In this document: one piece after another, positions 1-10,684 of the stretch | Layout: every line of letters starts with the position of its first letter | Numbering within the stretch: position 1 is the first letter of the stretch | DNA from: Gnetum montanum | Taxonomy: Eukaryota > Streptophyta > Gnetopsida > Gnetales > Gnetaceae | Length of the DNA: 64,000 nucleotides | Reading direction: 5' to 3' | Assembly (NCBI GenBank): GCA_015680685.1 | Contig: MNCI01010443.1 | Location: 535,483-599,482, forward strand | Notes under the pieces: model-generated | Told to the model about the DNA's origin: nothing | Databases searched by the model: none | What the model saw: the letters and a program-made list of their open reading frames with translations, nothing else | Translations under genes and position numbers: made by a program

Positions 1-1419
1 TGCCATCCCCTGCCTCAGTGGGTCCTACGTGTTTGTTTGGATCCTACAAAACAAAGAAAATAAAACAGTTAGTAAAAGCTAGAACATAGGTTGTTACAAA
101 GCAAACTGTGGCACCACAGAAGGTGACTAACCCGAGATGGCCCCACATCTGTTTTGGGGGGGGGGGGTATCTGATCCATGTTGGCCGTGAGGCATTGCAG
201 GATTTCCTCTTGAATGATGTTGACCCAGTTCCTATCCCCTAGATCAACACTTGCTGCAACTTTCTCCTTTTCTACGACTATCCATCTAGGTGGCCCTAGA
301 GAAAAGGTGGCAGTGGTAGTCTCACTCATAGGTAGGGTTGCCTCCCTTTTGAGAGATTCAGTAACTATCACCTATTGCATGAACTTGTCATAAGCCTTAG
401 AAGCACCAATAATGTCAAGGAATAACTCATGGGTATGTAACTTGATTGAAGCATCCTGATACTATTTATGATAGGTGACACATTCTAGTTTATACATGCA
501 ATTGTGATTCTTCTGTGCCTGTCCCCACCCATAAACCTTCGCACTATAATCCTTCCAATCTTGGTTCTTCTGAGCTATAAGGTCCATTTGCATGTGTTGT
601 TCGATTATTTCGTGTGTGGCTTCATTGTTGCATCACATGACCGTCCAATATCTCACGTAGTCAATGATGGCTGTACGCCAACTTCCATCATTACTATCCC
701 AGTTCAATAGGAATTCATTCCTAGACTAGAGATCCCTCACCTTAGTAGTCAGGTTGGCCTTCTCTGTCTCAAGTTTTTGCACCCATTTTTAGAGGTCTTC
801 GTTCACACACCTACATTCCCACAAGGAGCATGCTGAGTACAACGCACATTTACTTGCCTCATCATATATGTGATGAGTTATTTCGGTTACCTTCTGCACA
901 AATTTGGGTATGGCGTCGACCTTAACCACTTATTCATAGTGGCATAGTGAAATTGCAACAATTTAGAAAGTTTAGCGTAGTAACTTAACTGACCAACTTT
1001 CAGATCAATCTACCTTAGACAGTCGATCATGTCATCAACCACCCCCTCCATAAAGGTGAATTTGTCAGGGGTCTCGGCCCACGATCGGAGACGGATTGAA
1101 GAAGGATCAAGAGTGTCAGTAGTGATGTTTTCTACATGTTAAAATGTGTTTGCTACAGTGGAGAGGACTACAACAGAGCTGATAAATGATGTAAATGATA
1201 GTGTAAATCTCCTACCTAGCAAACCATCAGGGGTGACAGTGGGGGGGGGGGGGGGGCCCCNATCGACACACTGTCAAATAAGTGGTCAAACTCACTAGCA
1301 TCAAAGTGGGGCCCCTCTCTTTCTAGCTGACCCAACAGCATAGCAGCGTCCTCAACACTCATACGCCCCTCTGGTACTAGACCACACTTGGAAAAAGGGT
1401 CATCAGTAGGGACCCCTTC

Positions 1420-1590
1420 TTGATTGGCAAGGGCCTGTTCCTCATCGACGAGGGCCTCCTCTTCATTAGTAGAGGCCTCTTCCTCACCGGCCAGGGTCCT
1501 TTCTTCTATGGTGGGGGGCTCTTCTTCATTGGCTAGGGCCCTTTCCTCTGTGGTCGAGGCCTCTTCATTTTCGCTGGTTGCCCTTGTTCC
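1420..1590 (-). repeat. Coding minisatellite of about 30 bp giving a Glu-rich linker in the E1 aORF
   Basis: On the - strand the sequence reads as repeated units like EERALANEEE, EERTLAGEEE and EEEALVDEEQ. It lies where the E2 copy has an Ala/Thr/Arg-rich linker (exon 5) and the E3 and E4 copies have a Glu/Asp-rich one. The linker therefore keeps its place but not its sequence. Confidence 0.6.
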
Positions 1591-2924
1591 AGGGGCCAGA
1601 ACCTCTTCCTCCGCTTCTCTTCTCCTTCCTCTACTAATAAAACATGATTACAACAGGCAAGATACACCAAACTAGAATAGATGCTATGCTATACAACGCT
1701 GCCCAGCATGGCACAACGTAGTGAGCATTAATGAAATATTTAAACACACTTACCAATTGGAGGCTGCACTCTATGAATTTTGAGTCACAGCTTCTTCCCC
1801 TTCTCTTCATTTGTATAGGGAGGCTCTTCGGCAAGATGAGATTTCTTATGTTGTAACCTTGTTGTTACTATTTCTGTAATGAGACATTTCCCACTTGTCA
1901 CATTTCCTATGTTAATGGGGGGTGCCTCTCCCAAGCTATCTTGGGCATGAAAGGGGTGTGCCACCTGATCCCTTGTCGTTATTGAAAATGATTCCCCAAT
2001 AGCTTCTGGGGGATCTTGGGATCGTGTGGTACAGAAAACTTGGCAAATCCACGGTTTGGAAATCTGACTACATTTTTGTTGGACCCAGATGTCATTCTCA
2101 TGGACTACCAAGAATTCTACAAAGCATTTTAGGTAAGATACAAAGAAGGCATAGTGCATGTTGAAATGAGACTCAAGCTTCTCGAGAATTTTGACCATTT
2201 TAGCTTGCAAGCTTTCACAAAGGTACTTGGCCCAGTTGTAGCGAGTCACTTCTTCCATGAAATCCCTCATTATTCAAGCCTACTCCACTCCAAGGATTTT
2301 TCCTTAAGAGAGTAGCTTGGGGAAGGCACGAGCACAAAAGATAGGGTAAATTGTCTTGGCCACCCTTAGCTTGACCTTCTTGATGTAGGTTCCCTTTTGG
2401 TCCTTAGCCGTCCCTAACCACTCCTCAATGTCCCCCTGATGGTTTGCATCTTTTTTAGATTTTTCTCCTACAGGGAGACCATCAGAATGGACATCAAAAA
2501 GATCCGCAAATAGTTGGTCATTAATTTCAAATACCACTCGTACATCGTGAATAGGTGTACAAAAGCAGTCGGCCTTCTTGGAGAAGGAATTAGCTAGGGA
2601 AAGAATTTTGGCAGGTTGGATGCTTAGGTTTACAACCAAAAACAAGTCCATGAGGCAAGACTCCTAAAGTTTGTGGACAAGGGTGGCTGGGGCTCCATTG
2701 CAGAGTCAACGTTGTGTCTCCTCCACCTCCATGTACTTGAAAAAGAGGTTGGTGTCATTATGCCCAGAGGTGATCACAGTGACCTCTTGGGATTCTATAT
2801 GGGAAGGAGGGACATTGGCCACCGGTTCACTGAGGCAACAAAGGAGTCCTACAATCTCAAGGATAATCAAGATAGGCTTCAACGTGACCTTGCACAACAA
2901 AGCATCCAACGTTAGCATTGTGAG

Positions 2925-3440
2925 GTTTTCATGTAGCGTAGCATAACCATCTGTTTACAAGTAGCAGAGCATGACCCTCTCTTTACATGTAGCATAGCAT
3001 AATATTTTGGTTGCAAATTTCTCTTTAACATAAAATAGATTTAAACATTATGGGAAATGTAACAAAGTGTCACTTGTGGCGTAGCGTAGCAGTCAAGCCT
3101 CACACAATGTAACAACGCTGGGTGCACCTTACTGTGACAGTTACACAATACACAGTGTAACAGACACGCAGTGTAATAGTTACACTCCCACTTAGGGGAT
3201 GATGACTATGATACGCGTAACACAGCAAGACAAATGCATGACATGTGACATAGCAAATGAACAAGCGTAGGCAGACATGTGACAACATAATAATAGAACC
3301 AACATACCACTATAATAGGCATGGCAATGTAGCAAACTTGATAGTAAAAAGAAATTTAAGAACGTAGCAGTGTTATAGGTTTAATAGCATAGCAATGCGA
3401 AAGACTACTAATATAATGGCCTAAAGGCCTTACAACATAA
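2925..3440. repeat. E1 word array (GTAGCRTAGC type) in aORF intron 1
   Basis: Repeated short words such as GTAGCGTAGCA, GTAGCATAGCA and TGGCGTAGCGTAGCAG are scattered through the first intron of the E1 antisense gene. The same word family forms palindromes in the E1-type LTR at 60000-60650. No other coding signal is seen here. Confidence 0.6.
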
Positions 3441-4130
3441 TGATTTAGCGTAACAACAACAAAAAATTTACAATCTTAAATAGTGTAGATGAGAAAGAAT
3501 CCATAGTGCCCCCTCCGTCCCAACTTGATCTTACTGTACGAAATGACTCGTGCTACAAAATGTTAAACATGCATCACGTTGTCATAAAATTTGTTTGCAA
3601 ATAACTAAACCCTTCTAAAGGTGGTATGCTATGCCGAGCATGCATTACGCTACTCAGAATTGCCCAAACCCTTGTGATAAAGTAGTCACCATTTTTAATA
3701 ATGGTGGTTAAGATGATACTGCATGCAACCATAGCGTAGCATTCGTATGGCCGCTGTGGCGAACCAGCAATAATAACAACATAGTAGCCAAAATAGTGAC
3801 TAAAATGGTAGCAATAGATGTGAACATCATTACAATAATGAAAATAGCAATAAGGATAGTGTAACAACTTACCAAGCTGACGGAGTCTCCTCTCGCACCG
3901 CAACGTGTGTCTTGGATAGGCGTCCTAGAGAGTCCTTCACTTCATCTACCTTGGTAAGTCCTCGATGCTTGCATTCGGCTTCAGGTGTCATTGTCTCACT
4001 CATGGATTACCTCTAACCACCTACTACGATACACATATTCACTCTCTCTCTATGTGCAACCATGCTACGCTCTGAGTATGGGCTCTGGGCTCTGACAATG
4101 AAAATAAAAAGTTTACCAGGGGTAAACCCC

Positions 4131-4138
4131 TATTTATA
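4131..4138 (-). promoter_or_regulatory. TATA box of the E1 antisense gene
   Basis: TATAAATA on the - strand lies about 130 bases upstream of the exon 1 ATG at 4003. It is followed by a GGGG tract and a purine-rich leader. The E2, E3 and E4 copies have a TATA-like box in the same relative place. Confidence 0.55.
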
Positions 4139-4254
4139 ACTGACGCAGTGAAAAACCTACCATTTTCGTATTCCAAGTAACACGGGATTCCCTCGCAGTG
4201 TAGTGCTAGTATAGTGAAATCCTATCGCAGCGTAACACTCGTTAGTAGCATAGC

Positions 4255-4600
4255 AAGTGGATCATCAAATTTTGCACTGCTAATAGTCTACTAAGAGCTT
4301 AAACTAGTGATCCTAATTTACATGAGATCTTAACCCATAGTGTAGCATAATGATAGTCTGCTTAGACTTTAAACTGGAAATTCTGATTTACATGGGGTGC
4401 TAACCTACAATGTAGCCCAATGATGGTCCGCCATGACCTTAAATTAACAATTTTAACAGTCATTTCATATTTTAGACTAAATTTTGCATTGTTAGAATCT
4501 GCAACAACCTTAAACTGGCAAAGATAACGCTTCTTGCATTTTCAAACTTGTTAACGGTCCACTAAGACCTTAAATTGGCAACTTGCAAACTTTACATAGT
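4255..4600 (+). repeat. Covarying hairpin-TTAAACTGG repeats, E1 aORF/pol spacer
   Basis: At least five units, each a short stem-loop followed by TTAAAYTRG. Stems differ but stay paired: AGTCT-GCTT-AGACT, GGTC-CGCCAT-GACC and GGTC-CACTAA-GACC. The orientation is that of E1 sense transcription. No ORF of interest lies in the spacer 4140-4740. Confidence 0.7.
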
Positions 4601-4739
4601 AATTGACAATTATCTCATATTGTTACTTTACATACATTCATTACATGTTACAAACAGGTATCACTTGACTTGGTCTTTCTTTCTGTTGTGGTAGGTTTAA
4701 CGAAAATGACCATGCACAGTGATCTACATTCACTTTTAA

Positions 4740-5850
4740 CCTTGACAGGTCCTCATGGCAAGCTTATGAGATACCTAAACTTAGAATCAATATACTGGGA
4801 ATCATCTATTGACAACACCATAGCATCGCTAGAAACATCCCTAGATTGACCTGAACATTTGGTCTAAGCCTTAGACTTAGAGGCCACGGATGGAACTAAG
4901 GACCCTCTCATTGAAACACCTGTAACTACATCCAAAGGGGAAATAAAGACATAAAAACTTAGCTCCCTCCTAGATCCACAAATGCAAAAGGACATATCTA
5001 AGGTTCTCCAAGACAATGTCAAAGTGTTTGCGTGGTCCTATGATGACATGTCGGGCCTATACCCATGGCTCATACAACATAAAATTGTCTTAGACCTGTG
5101 TATAAAGGTAGTCAAACAAAACGCTCAAAAAATCAAATCGGAAATCTCACTAGCTGTACGTGATGAGATTACCAAGCTATATCAAGCTAGTTTCATTTGT
5201 GCGGTCGATTACTCAGAGTGGGTGTCAAACATCATTGTAGTTTCTAAGAAAATGGGAGGTATACAAATTTGTATAGACTTTCAAGATCTGAATAAAGTAA
5301 TGATTAAAGATGACTTCCCATTACCAAGTATTGATCAACTTATTGACACTACAGTTGGTCATGATTTACTGTCCTTTATGGATGGGTTCTTGAGTTACAA
5401 CCAGATTCGCATCAACCTAGAGCATTAGTTAACAACTACTTTCATGACCCCATGGGGAACCTATTGTTACACCATGATGCCTTGTGGGCTCAAAAACACT
5501 GGAGCAACCTATCAATGAGCCATGACATAAATTGTTAGTGACTACCTTTTGGAGAGACTAAAGGATTACATGGATGACATAGCAGTCAAGTCTAAGGAAG
5601 CTATTGATCATCCCAATAATCTAGATGTAGTCCTCAAGCGCTGTCACAGGCATGAATTGCGTCTCAACCCAAGGAAATGTGTTTTCGGAGTTAAAACCAG
5701 ACACATGCTAGGGTTTTTTGTATCAGAGGCTGGAATATGAGTGGACCTTGACAAAGTTAAGGCCATTGTTAACCTAGCACCTACTACCAACCTTAAAAGA
5801 ATTGCATGGGTTGCAAGGAAGAATATAGTTTATCAAAAGGTTTATAGCAA
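4740..5850 (+). pseudogene. E1 pol: reverse transcriptase
   Basis: This is the start of the RT-RNase H-integrase module. An amino-terminal region like that of E3 (DNVKVFAWSYDDM, then NEITKLYQA-like text) leads to the fingers (WVSNIIVVSKKMGG, CIDFQDLNK, DDFPLPSIDQLI), the palm (FMDGFLSYNQIRINLEH) and the catalytic box YMDD (5568-5579, in LKDYMDDIAVKSK). Breaks include a TAG after NLEH where other copies have Gln, a TGA after ATYQ where others have Arg, and a TGA after EAGI where others have Arg. All fit single C-to-T changes. The copy cannot make an intact enzyme. Confidence 0.9.
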
Positions 5851-5852
5851 GG

Positions 5853-6966
5853 TTGACCGACAAGTTACACCCCATTAAACATTTGCTAAAGAAAGGGATC
5901 AACTTCAAGTGGACAGAACAATGTCAACAAGCCTTCAATGACTTAAAGAAAGAGCTTTTACACCTCCCAACTATTTACCCACCACAGATGGATAAGCCAT
6001 TCTACATCTACCTTGCCACCTCGTACACATCTATTGCAGCATTCTTATGTCATAAGAAAGATGATGACTCTGAAATCCTAGTTTATTACTTGAGCCATGC
6101 ACTAATAGCTTATGAGGCCAAGTATAACAAAGTAGAAAGAAATTGTTTGGCATTAGTGTTTGCACTAAAAAAAATGGAGACACTACCTCTTCCGCAATAA
6201 GGTTAACATCATATGCAAGAGCAACATACTTTAGGTCATCACAAATAATTTATACGAGAGTAGTAGGATAGCTTAATGGAAAGCTATAATGATAGAATTT
6301 GATTTGCATTATGTTTCCCAATCATTGACAAAGGGACAAGCAATAGCCACACAACTCACAACCTCATCCATTGATGATCAGGCAATGATAGAGCTGGAGT
6401 TCCTCGATGAACATGTTAACAACGTCAATTCTATCCCATTACACTGCGAAGCCACTTTGCATTTCAACGGTGCCTCAACTATGTGAGGTGGTAGGGCTAT
6501 TTCCATCATTACATTTCCTTCTAGGGACATTTGCCCTTTTGCTTACTGGTTTACATTCCTTTGTATGAACAAGGTAGCTGAGTACGAAGGACTCCTTAGG
6601 GGGCTCTTAATAGCTCAAGAATTGAAGATTCAACATTTGGCAGTCCGAAACGATTCCCAACTCATTGTCAACCAGATTACCAAAGTCTATGCCTATAAAG
6701 CTTTACACTTACAACCTTATTGTGACCTATCCAAGAGTTTGCTGAAACAGTTTACAATGATAGACATCCAACACATGCCTCACAACGAGAACATCATAGC
6801 GGATGCCTTAGCCATGTTAGCATTGAATGTGCCATCGCACCTATTTACAACTTTGCCCATATCAATAATAGAATTCATTGATCCTATCATCCAAGAGGCA
6901 CACATTATGGTTGTCAAAACCACCAATACTCAAGAGTGGTATGCTAACGTTAAAGCCTATCTTTGA
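5853..6966 (+). pseudogene. E1 pol: RT thumb, RNase H and second (archaeal-type) RNase H
   Basis: The thumb and first RNase H read HPIKHLLKKGINFKWTE, then FYIYLATSYTSIAAFL and VYYLSHALIAYEAKYNKVE. A second RNase H follows: LHFNGAS (FDGAS in other copies), NKVAEYEGLLRGLL, then HMPHNENIIADALA. A second RNase H of this kind in front of integrase is the mark of the plant Tat lineage. Stops lie near 6260-6280 and at 6484 (TGA where others have Arg), and the first Asp of the DGA motif is Asn here. Confidence 0.88.
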
Positions 6967-6989
6967 CATGGAAAACCCCCACACGGTTT

Positions 6990-7398
6990 AACATCCACTC
7001 AAAAGGATGCTGTTCGAAAGCGAGCTTAATTGTATGTCCTTATAGGAGACAACATCCTATGTAAGCGCTCCTTTGATGGGATATTGCTAACTTGCGTTGG
7101 TGGGGATGAAGCGAAAAAAATTGTTAAAAAAATCCATGAGGGATTATGTGGGGGACACATAGCCCCTAGAGCTATGGTAGTGAAGATCAGATGCCTAGGG
7201 TACTACTGGCCTTACATTGAACGAGATGTCCTTGCCAAAGTTAGGACATGTGATACATGCCAATGTCTTGCAAATCTTATACATGTCTCACTTACTAAGT
7301 TGCATCCTACATAGATTACGTGGCCATTCCAATGTTGGGGACTAGATATCATAGGACCCATCACACCTAAGTCTTCCGTAGGACATAGCTTCATCATC
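6990..7398 (+). pseudogene. E1 pol: integrase zinc domain and start of the catalytic core, cut by E2
   Basis: The HHCC zinc domain reads HEGLCGGH, then CDTCQ, with the family text RCLGYYWPYIE between. The core starts at WGLDIIGPITPKSS, which carries the first catalytic Asp. A TAG at 7312 stands where other copies have Gln (Q in QITWPF). The frame stops at the E2 insertion after HSFIITT and resumes at 25015 with IEYFTKWVEAIPL. Confidence 0.9.
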
Positions 7399-7403
7399 AC
7401 TAC
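7399..7403. repeat. Target site duplication ACTAC, left of E2
   Basis: ACTAC directly precedes the E2 LTR TGTAACGAC and is repeated at 25015-25019. Five bases is usual for Ty3/gypsy integrase. Confidence 0.92.
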
Positions 7404-8232
7404 TGTAACGACAGAAAACGTCGGTAGCTGGAAATACCGACCGATATTCCGGCGTACACAGTTTTAGCCACGGATCCGCGCGAGGGCTATGCTGGAAAAA
7501 CGAATCTGCGGTGCCCTGAACGGTCTTGTCGATCAGACAGGGACTTACGGGTCAGTAAAAGCGGTGAAGATTACGGATTTTTGCGTGACGTGATTTGTTG
7601 CGAGAGATCGTAAAATGGGGAGACAACGACGTAGATGAATCGCTACGAAGATAACGCTAAAACGTCGAAAAGATGCTAACCGGGAGAGAAAAAAAACAAG
7701 TAGATGTCGCAAAGATCAAAGATCTATGTTTCAATGCTGGATTAGATGTATACTTGCGTGTATATTATGTTACAATGGGAGAAAACCCCCAACAACTGGA
7801 TACAAAATGAGTGCAAAAAAACAAGAAAACTGTGTGTACAGAAATCTGATCTACCTTGTAGACCCAAAGCCCAGGTGCAGGAATGGTCAAGCTCTGAGGT
7901 CTGTCGATCTTTTGAACGATAGAACCTGCTAACTGGGCGAGACGACTCTGCAATTGCCGTTCTACTTCTTTGCTTCAGGTAGATCTGCTGTTAGGACTCA
8001 GGCGTGCTGTGTTCTGTTTCTGCTAACGGATCGTGTTTGCAGCGATTACCAAAAGGTTGCTCTTGTTTCTCTGCTCAAGGCGATGAGTGTTCCCTTGCTC
8101 AGAAAATGCTCTTGTCCTCTTGATCTGCTGTCAACAAAAAGCGATAAGTGCTCTGGTGCTCTGGTTTGTCAACTTGTCAACTTGCTCCTTTTTCTTCCAA
8201 AATCCCCCCCCTTGTGTATTTGTTAGGCGGGG

Positions 8233-8240
8233 TATTTATA
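8233..8240 (-). promoter_or_regulatory. E2 LTR TATA box (3' LTR)
   Basis: TATAAATA on the - strand in the context GGCCTATAAATACCCC, similar to the E1-type LTR box at 61079. It should start the genomic RNA. Confidence 0.7.
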
Positions 8241-8487
8241 GGCCGCGACACGTGCAACCCTGATGATGTGGGCCCGAATGTCGGGGATCCTGTTGGCGCG
8301 ATTCTTTTAAGTCGAACTGCGACTATGCACAACACGCTCATCAAACTGCGACTACGCACAACACGCTGGTTTGCGTGCTGTGCGTGTAAAGAGCAGGCCC
8401 ATGGGCGTGTCTCGGCTGTGTTTGCGCTCATTCGCTTTGTGTTGCATGTATGAACGCACTGACGTAAAAACAATGAGTTCAAGATCG

Positions 8488-9012
8488 TTTTACGCTCACC
8501 ACGTAGCTGTGCGTGGCAAAGCGTAAATGTAACGTATGCTCACTACGCAGCCGTGCGTGGTGAAGCGTAAACCAAGATTTAACTTACGTTCATCACACAA
8601 CTGCGCGTGATGAAGCGTAAATAATGCATAACTTACGCTTACCACGCAGCGGCGCGTGGTGGAGCGTAAGGAGCGTGCAACTTGGATCATGACCCACGCA
8701 CTGGTACGCACGGCCGTGTAACGAGCGTAAAGGCCACTTATGTATGCACCGCAAGAAAAGAGTGCCGGCTCGTCATGCCTCTCTGGATTTTGCCTTCAAC
8801 TGTTTTGGAGCTTATTACGCTCATCACGCTGCCGTGCGTGATAGAGCGTAAACTTGTCCTTGAACAAATTCGCCTTTAGCTGTCTCGGAGCCTATTACGC
8901 TCATCACGCTGCCGTGCGTGATGGAGCGTAAACTCGTCCTTAGCCAAATTCTTCATTAACTGTCTTGGAGCCTATTACGCTCATCACGCTGCCGTGCGTG
9001 ATAGAGCGTAAA
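8488..9012. repeat. Seven inverted-repeat units with TTACGC/GCGTAA arms in E2 U3
   Basis: Each unit of about 37 bases reads TTACGCTCAYCACGC, a short middle, then GCGTGRTGGAGCGTAA, so it can fold on itself. Units lie near 8490, 8534, 8582, 8633, 8815, 8894 and 8974. Arms covary between units: ACCACG with CGTGG, ATCACG with CGTGAT. The 5' LTR has the same set. Confidence 0.8.
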
Positions 9013-9098
9013 CTCGTCCTTAGACAAATTCGAGGTGCGTTCTTGCTCAAATTACAAATCTTCGCCTGAGGCCGACCCGTAATTTTCACGGTGTTTCA

Positions 9099-9164
9099 AT
9101 GGCCCCTCTTTGTTGACGGTTAGAGGGCTTACCCGAAAAACGTCGACAAAAAATGCGAAACACC
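9099..9164 (-). promoter_or_regulatory. E2 polypurine tract within a two-tier stem
   Basis: The PPT AAAGAGGGGCCAT (9111-9099 on -) abuts the 3' LTR and should prime plus-strand DNA. Upstream, an inner stem pairs TTTGTCGACG (9150-9141) with CGTCAACAAA (9118-9109). An outer stem pairs GGTGTTTC (9164-9157) with GAAACACC at the LTR edge (9097-9090). The same plan is seen in E3, E4 and, more weakly, E1. Confidence 0.8.
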
Positions 9165-10155
9165 GGATTGGTAGAAGCAAGAACAACATGCATCCATGAC
9201 TACTCAGGTGTGGCTCTATTTTTCGTAAAAGGAAGGTTGGCGAGTATGAGAGGAAGAGTGTAACTGGAAATAGGTTCGGGGAAGATGCAAATGGTGTTTT
9301 TATTTATGTTAACAGGAATGCTTTCAGACGAGCATTGCGCGTCAATATGAGATATCTTTGTTACAAATTGTAGCGGGAATACGTGCAAAAAGGAGCATTG
9401 CGCATCACTCTTGCGATGTCTCTGTTAGCGTGAGCACGAAGAACGAAGATTTGCGTATGTGAATGCTGCGTATGGGAATTGGGTGGTGGGGAAGAAGGAA
9501 ACAAGGATCAAGGGTAGACGCGTGTCGGGAAGAAATGTGTAAAGCTGAGTGGGTGGGCAAACCAGGGCAGCCATTTCAGCACGCTGTTGTACTTCGCCGC
9601 TCAGATGAACGCACCTTTGAATGACATCTTCCAAGTTAAGCAGCCTACAACTACAAAAGGAAACAGAGGATGCCATTGCCTAAGGGCAAAAGACGGGGTT
9701 CTTGGAGCCCATGCTTTCTGATGTTATTCGGAACAAACGAACTGCAAATGTTGAGCTGGAGCACTTGGACGGAGCCGTCAATCCTGATGATTTGGCACTG
9801 CATACCTTCGACAAAAGGCATCAGACGCAGTGCAGCTCACTGGTTGCATCGGGAACCGGCCAGATGAATCTGCGAAGCCGGCACCCGATAGCGATGATTG
9901 GCGGGGACTCCTGGGGCCATGACCAACGAGGATTTCGTTGGGGCTCCCGCTAACGAGGCTAAACTCCCAGAGCTACGACCACTGCAGCGGGCGCGGTGGC
10001 GGCATCTCTGAGGGATCAGTAAGATGCCTCCTTGCCTGTCCGAGGAATCAGTAAGATGTCGATGAGGTGGTGATACTGGGACTGTCTCAGTACCCCACCC
10101 CGTCTGTTGTGTAATTGTACAGGAGTGATCACGCTCGCTTGAACATGGTGGCGAT
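9165..10155. other. E2 3' noncoding region, no gene seen
   Basis: Between the PPT structure and the hairpin repeats I see only short open frames without family features. It corresponds to the 0.9-1.0 kb of noncoding DNA at the same place in the other elements. Confidence 0.6.
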
Positions 10156-10159
10156 CTGT

Positions 10160-10660
10160 ACATCCCAGTTTTAAGTCTTAGGAGACTGCCGTTACTGGTT
10201 TTAAGTCTCAGCAGACCGTGGTCCCAGTTTAAAGTTCGGGCTGACCGAGAAGTGCTAGTTTTACGTCGTAGCGGACGGTGGTAAGACTGGTTTATGGTCT
10301 CAGTAGACCATGCTGTGAATGTCAGTTTTATGTCATGACCCAGGGACAAATCTGTGCTGATTTTACGTCTCAGCAGACGGCTACTTACCTGTGCCAGTTT
10401 AGTGTCGTGGCGGACCCGTGCAAAAGGTGCCAGTTTTTCATTTTGGTGGACTTGTACAACATTGCCAGTTTTACGTCGTAGCGGACGGTAACCACTTGCC
10501 AGTTTAGCGTCGTGGCGGACGCGTGCAAAAGATGCCAATTTATCGTCATAGCGGACGGTCAGTGCCAGTTTAACGTCGTAGCGGACGCGTAGTGCCAGTT
10601 TAACGTCGTAGCGGATGCGTAGTGCCAGTTTAACGTCATAGCGGACGCGTACTGTCATAC
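10160..10660 (-). repeat. Covarying hairpin-TTAAACTGG repeats, E2 pol/PPT spacer
   Basis: About 15 units. In sense orientation each reads stem, loop near CGCTA, stem, then TTAAACTGGCAC. Stems include CGTC/GACG, AGTCT/AGACT, CGTCT/AGACG and TGGTCT/AGACCA. The last is six pairs around a four-base loop (near 10293-10308). Confidence 0.8.
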
Positions 10661-10684
10661 CTGCTGTTGACACCGTCGTTGCTG

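Larger units (their letters stand above)
1..4003 (-). pseudogene. E1 copy of the antisense spliced gene (aORF), decayed and partial
   Basis: Exon 1 starts at the ATG at 4003 and resembles E2 exon 1 (LTKVDEVKDSL against LAKIDEVQASL), ending in a GTAAGT donor near 3872. A long intron of about 950 bases follows. Exon 2 begins near 2905 with LKPILIILEIVGLL, matching E2 LKPILLVLDIVGVL, but most of the HAD-like region and exon 3 are missing: the reading passes within about 50 codons into the exon 4 domain (2651-1785, e.g. FADLFDVHSDGLPV, and QDPPEAIGESFSITT against E2 QDPPEGIGESMSVTT). A Glu-rich linker (about 1640-1400), a broken coiled-coil region and an end piece (371-69) with E2-like spacing follow. 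The last exon seems to begin near base 33 and run off the window. An internal deletion, stops and one ambiguous base (1261) make this copy non-functional. Confidence 0.75.
7404..9098 (-). repeat. E2 3' LTR
   Basis: Matches 23321-25014 nearly base for base. On the sense strand it begins TGAAACACCGTG and ends CGTCGTTACA. It holds a U3 with seven long inverted-repeat units (8488-9012), a TATA box at 8233-8240 and a long R-U5 (about 830 bases from the TATA box to the end). Short ORFs inside it are not conserved genes. Confidence 0.95.

Noticed and set aside
8148-8482. Overlapping 101-residue frames present in both E2 LTRs
   Set aside because: They overlap each other on both strands around the LTR TATA region, are not kept in E1, E3 or E4, and are explained by LTR identity.
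8488-9012. CRISPR-like array of regular repeats
   Set aside because: Repeats are inverted units inside an LTR with no unique spacers, and the sequence is a plant genome.
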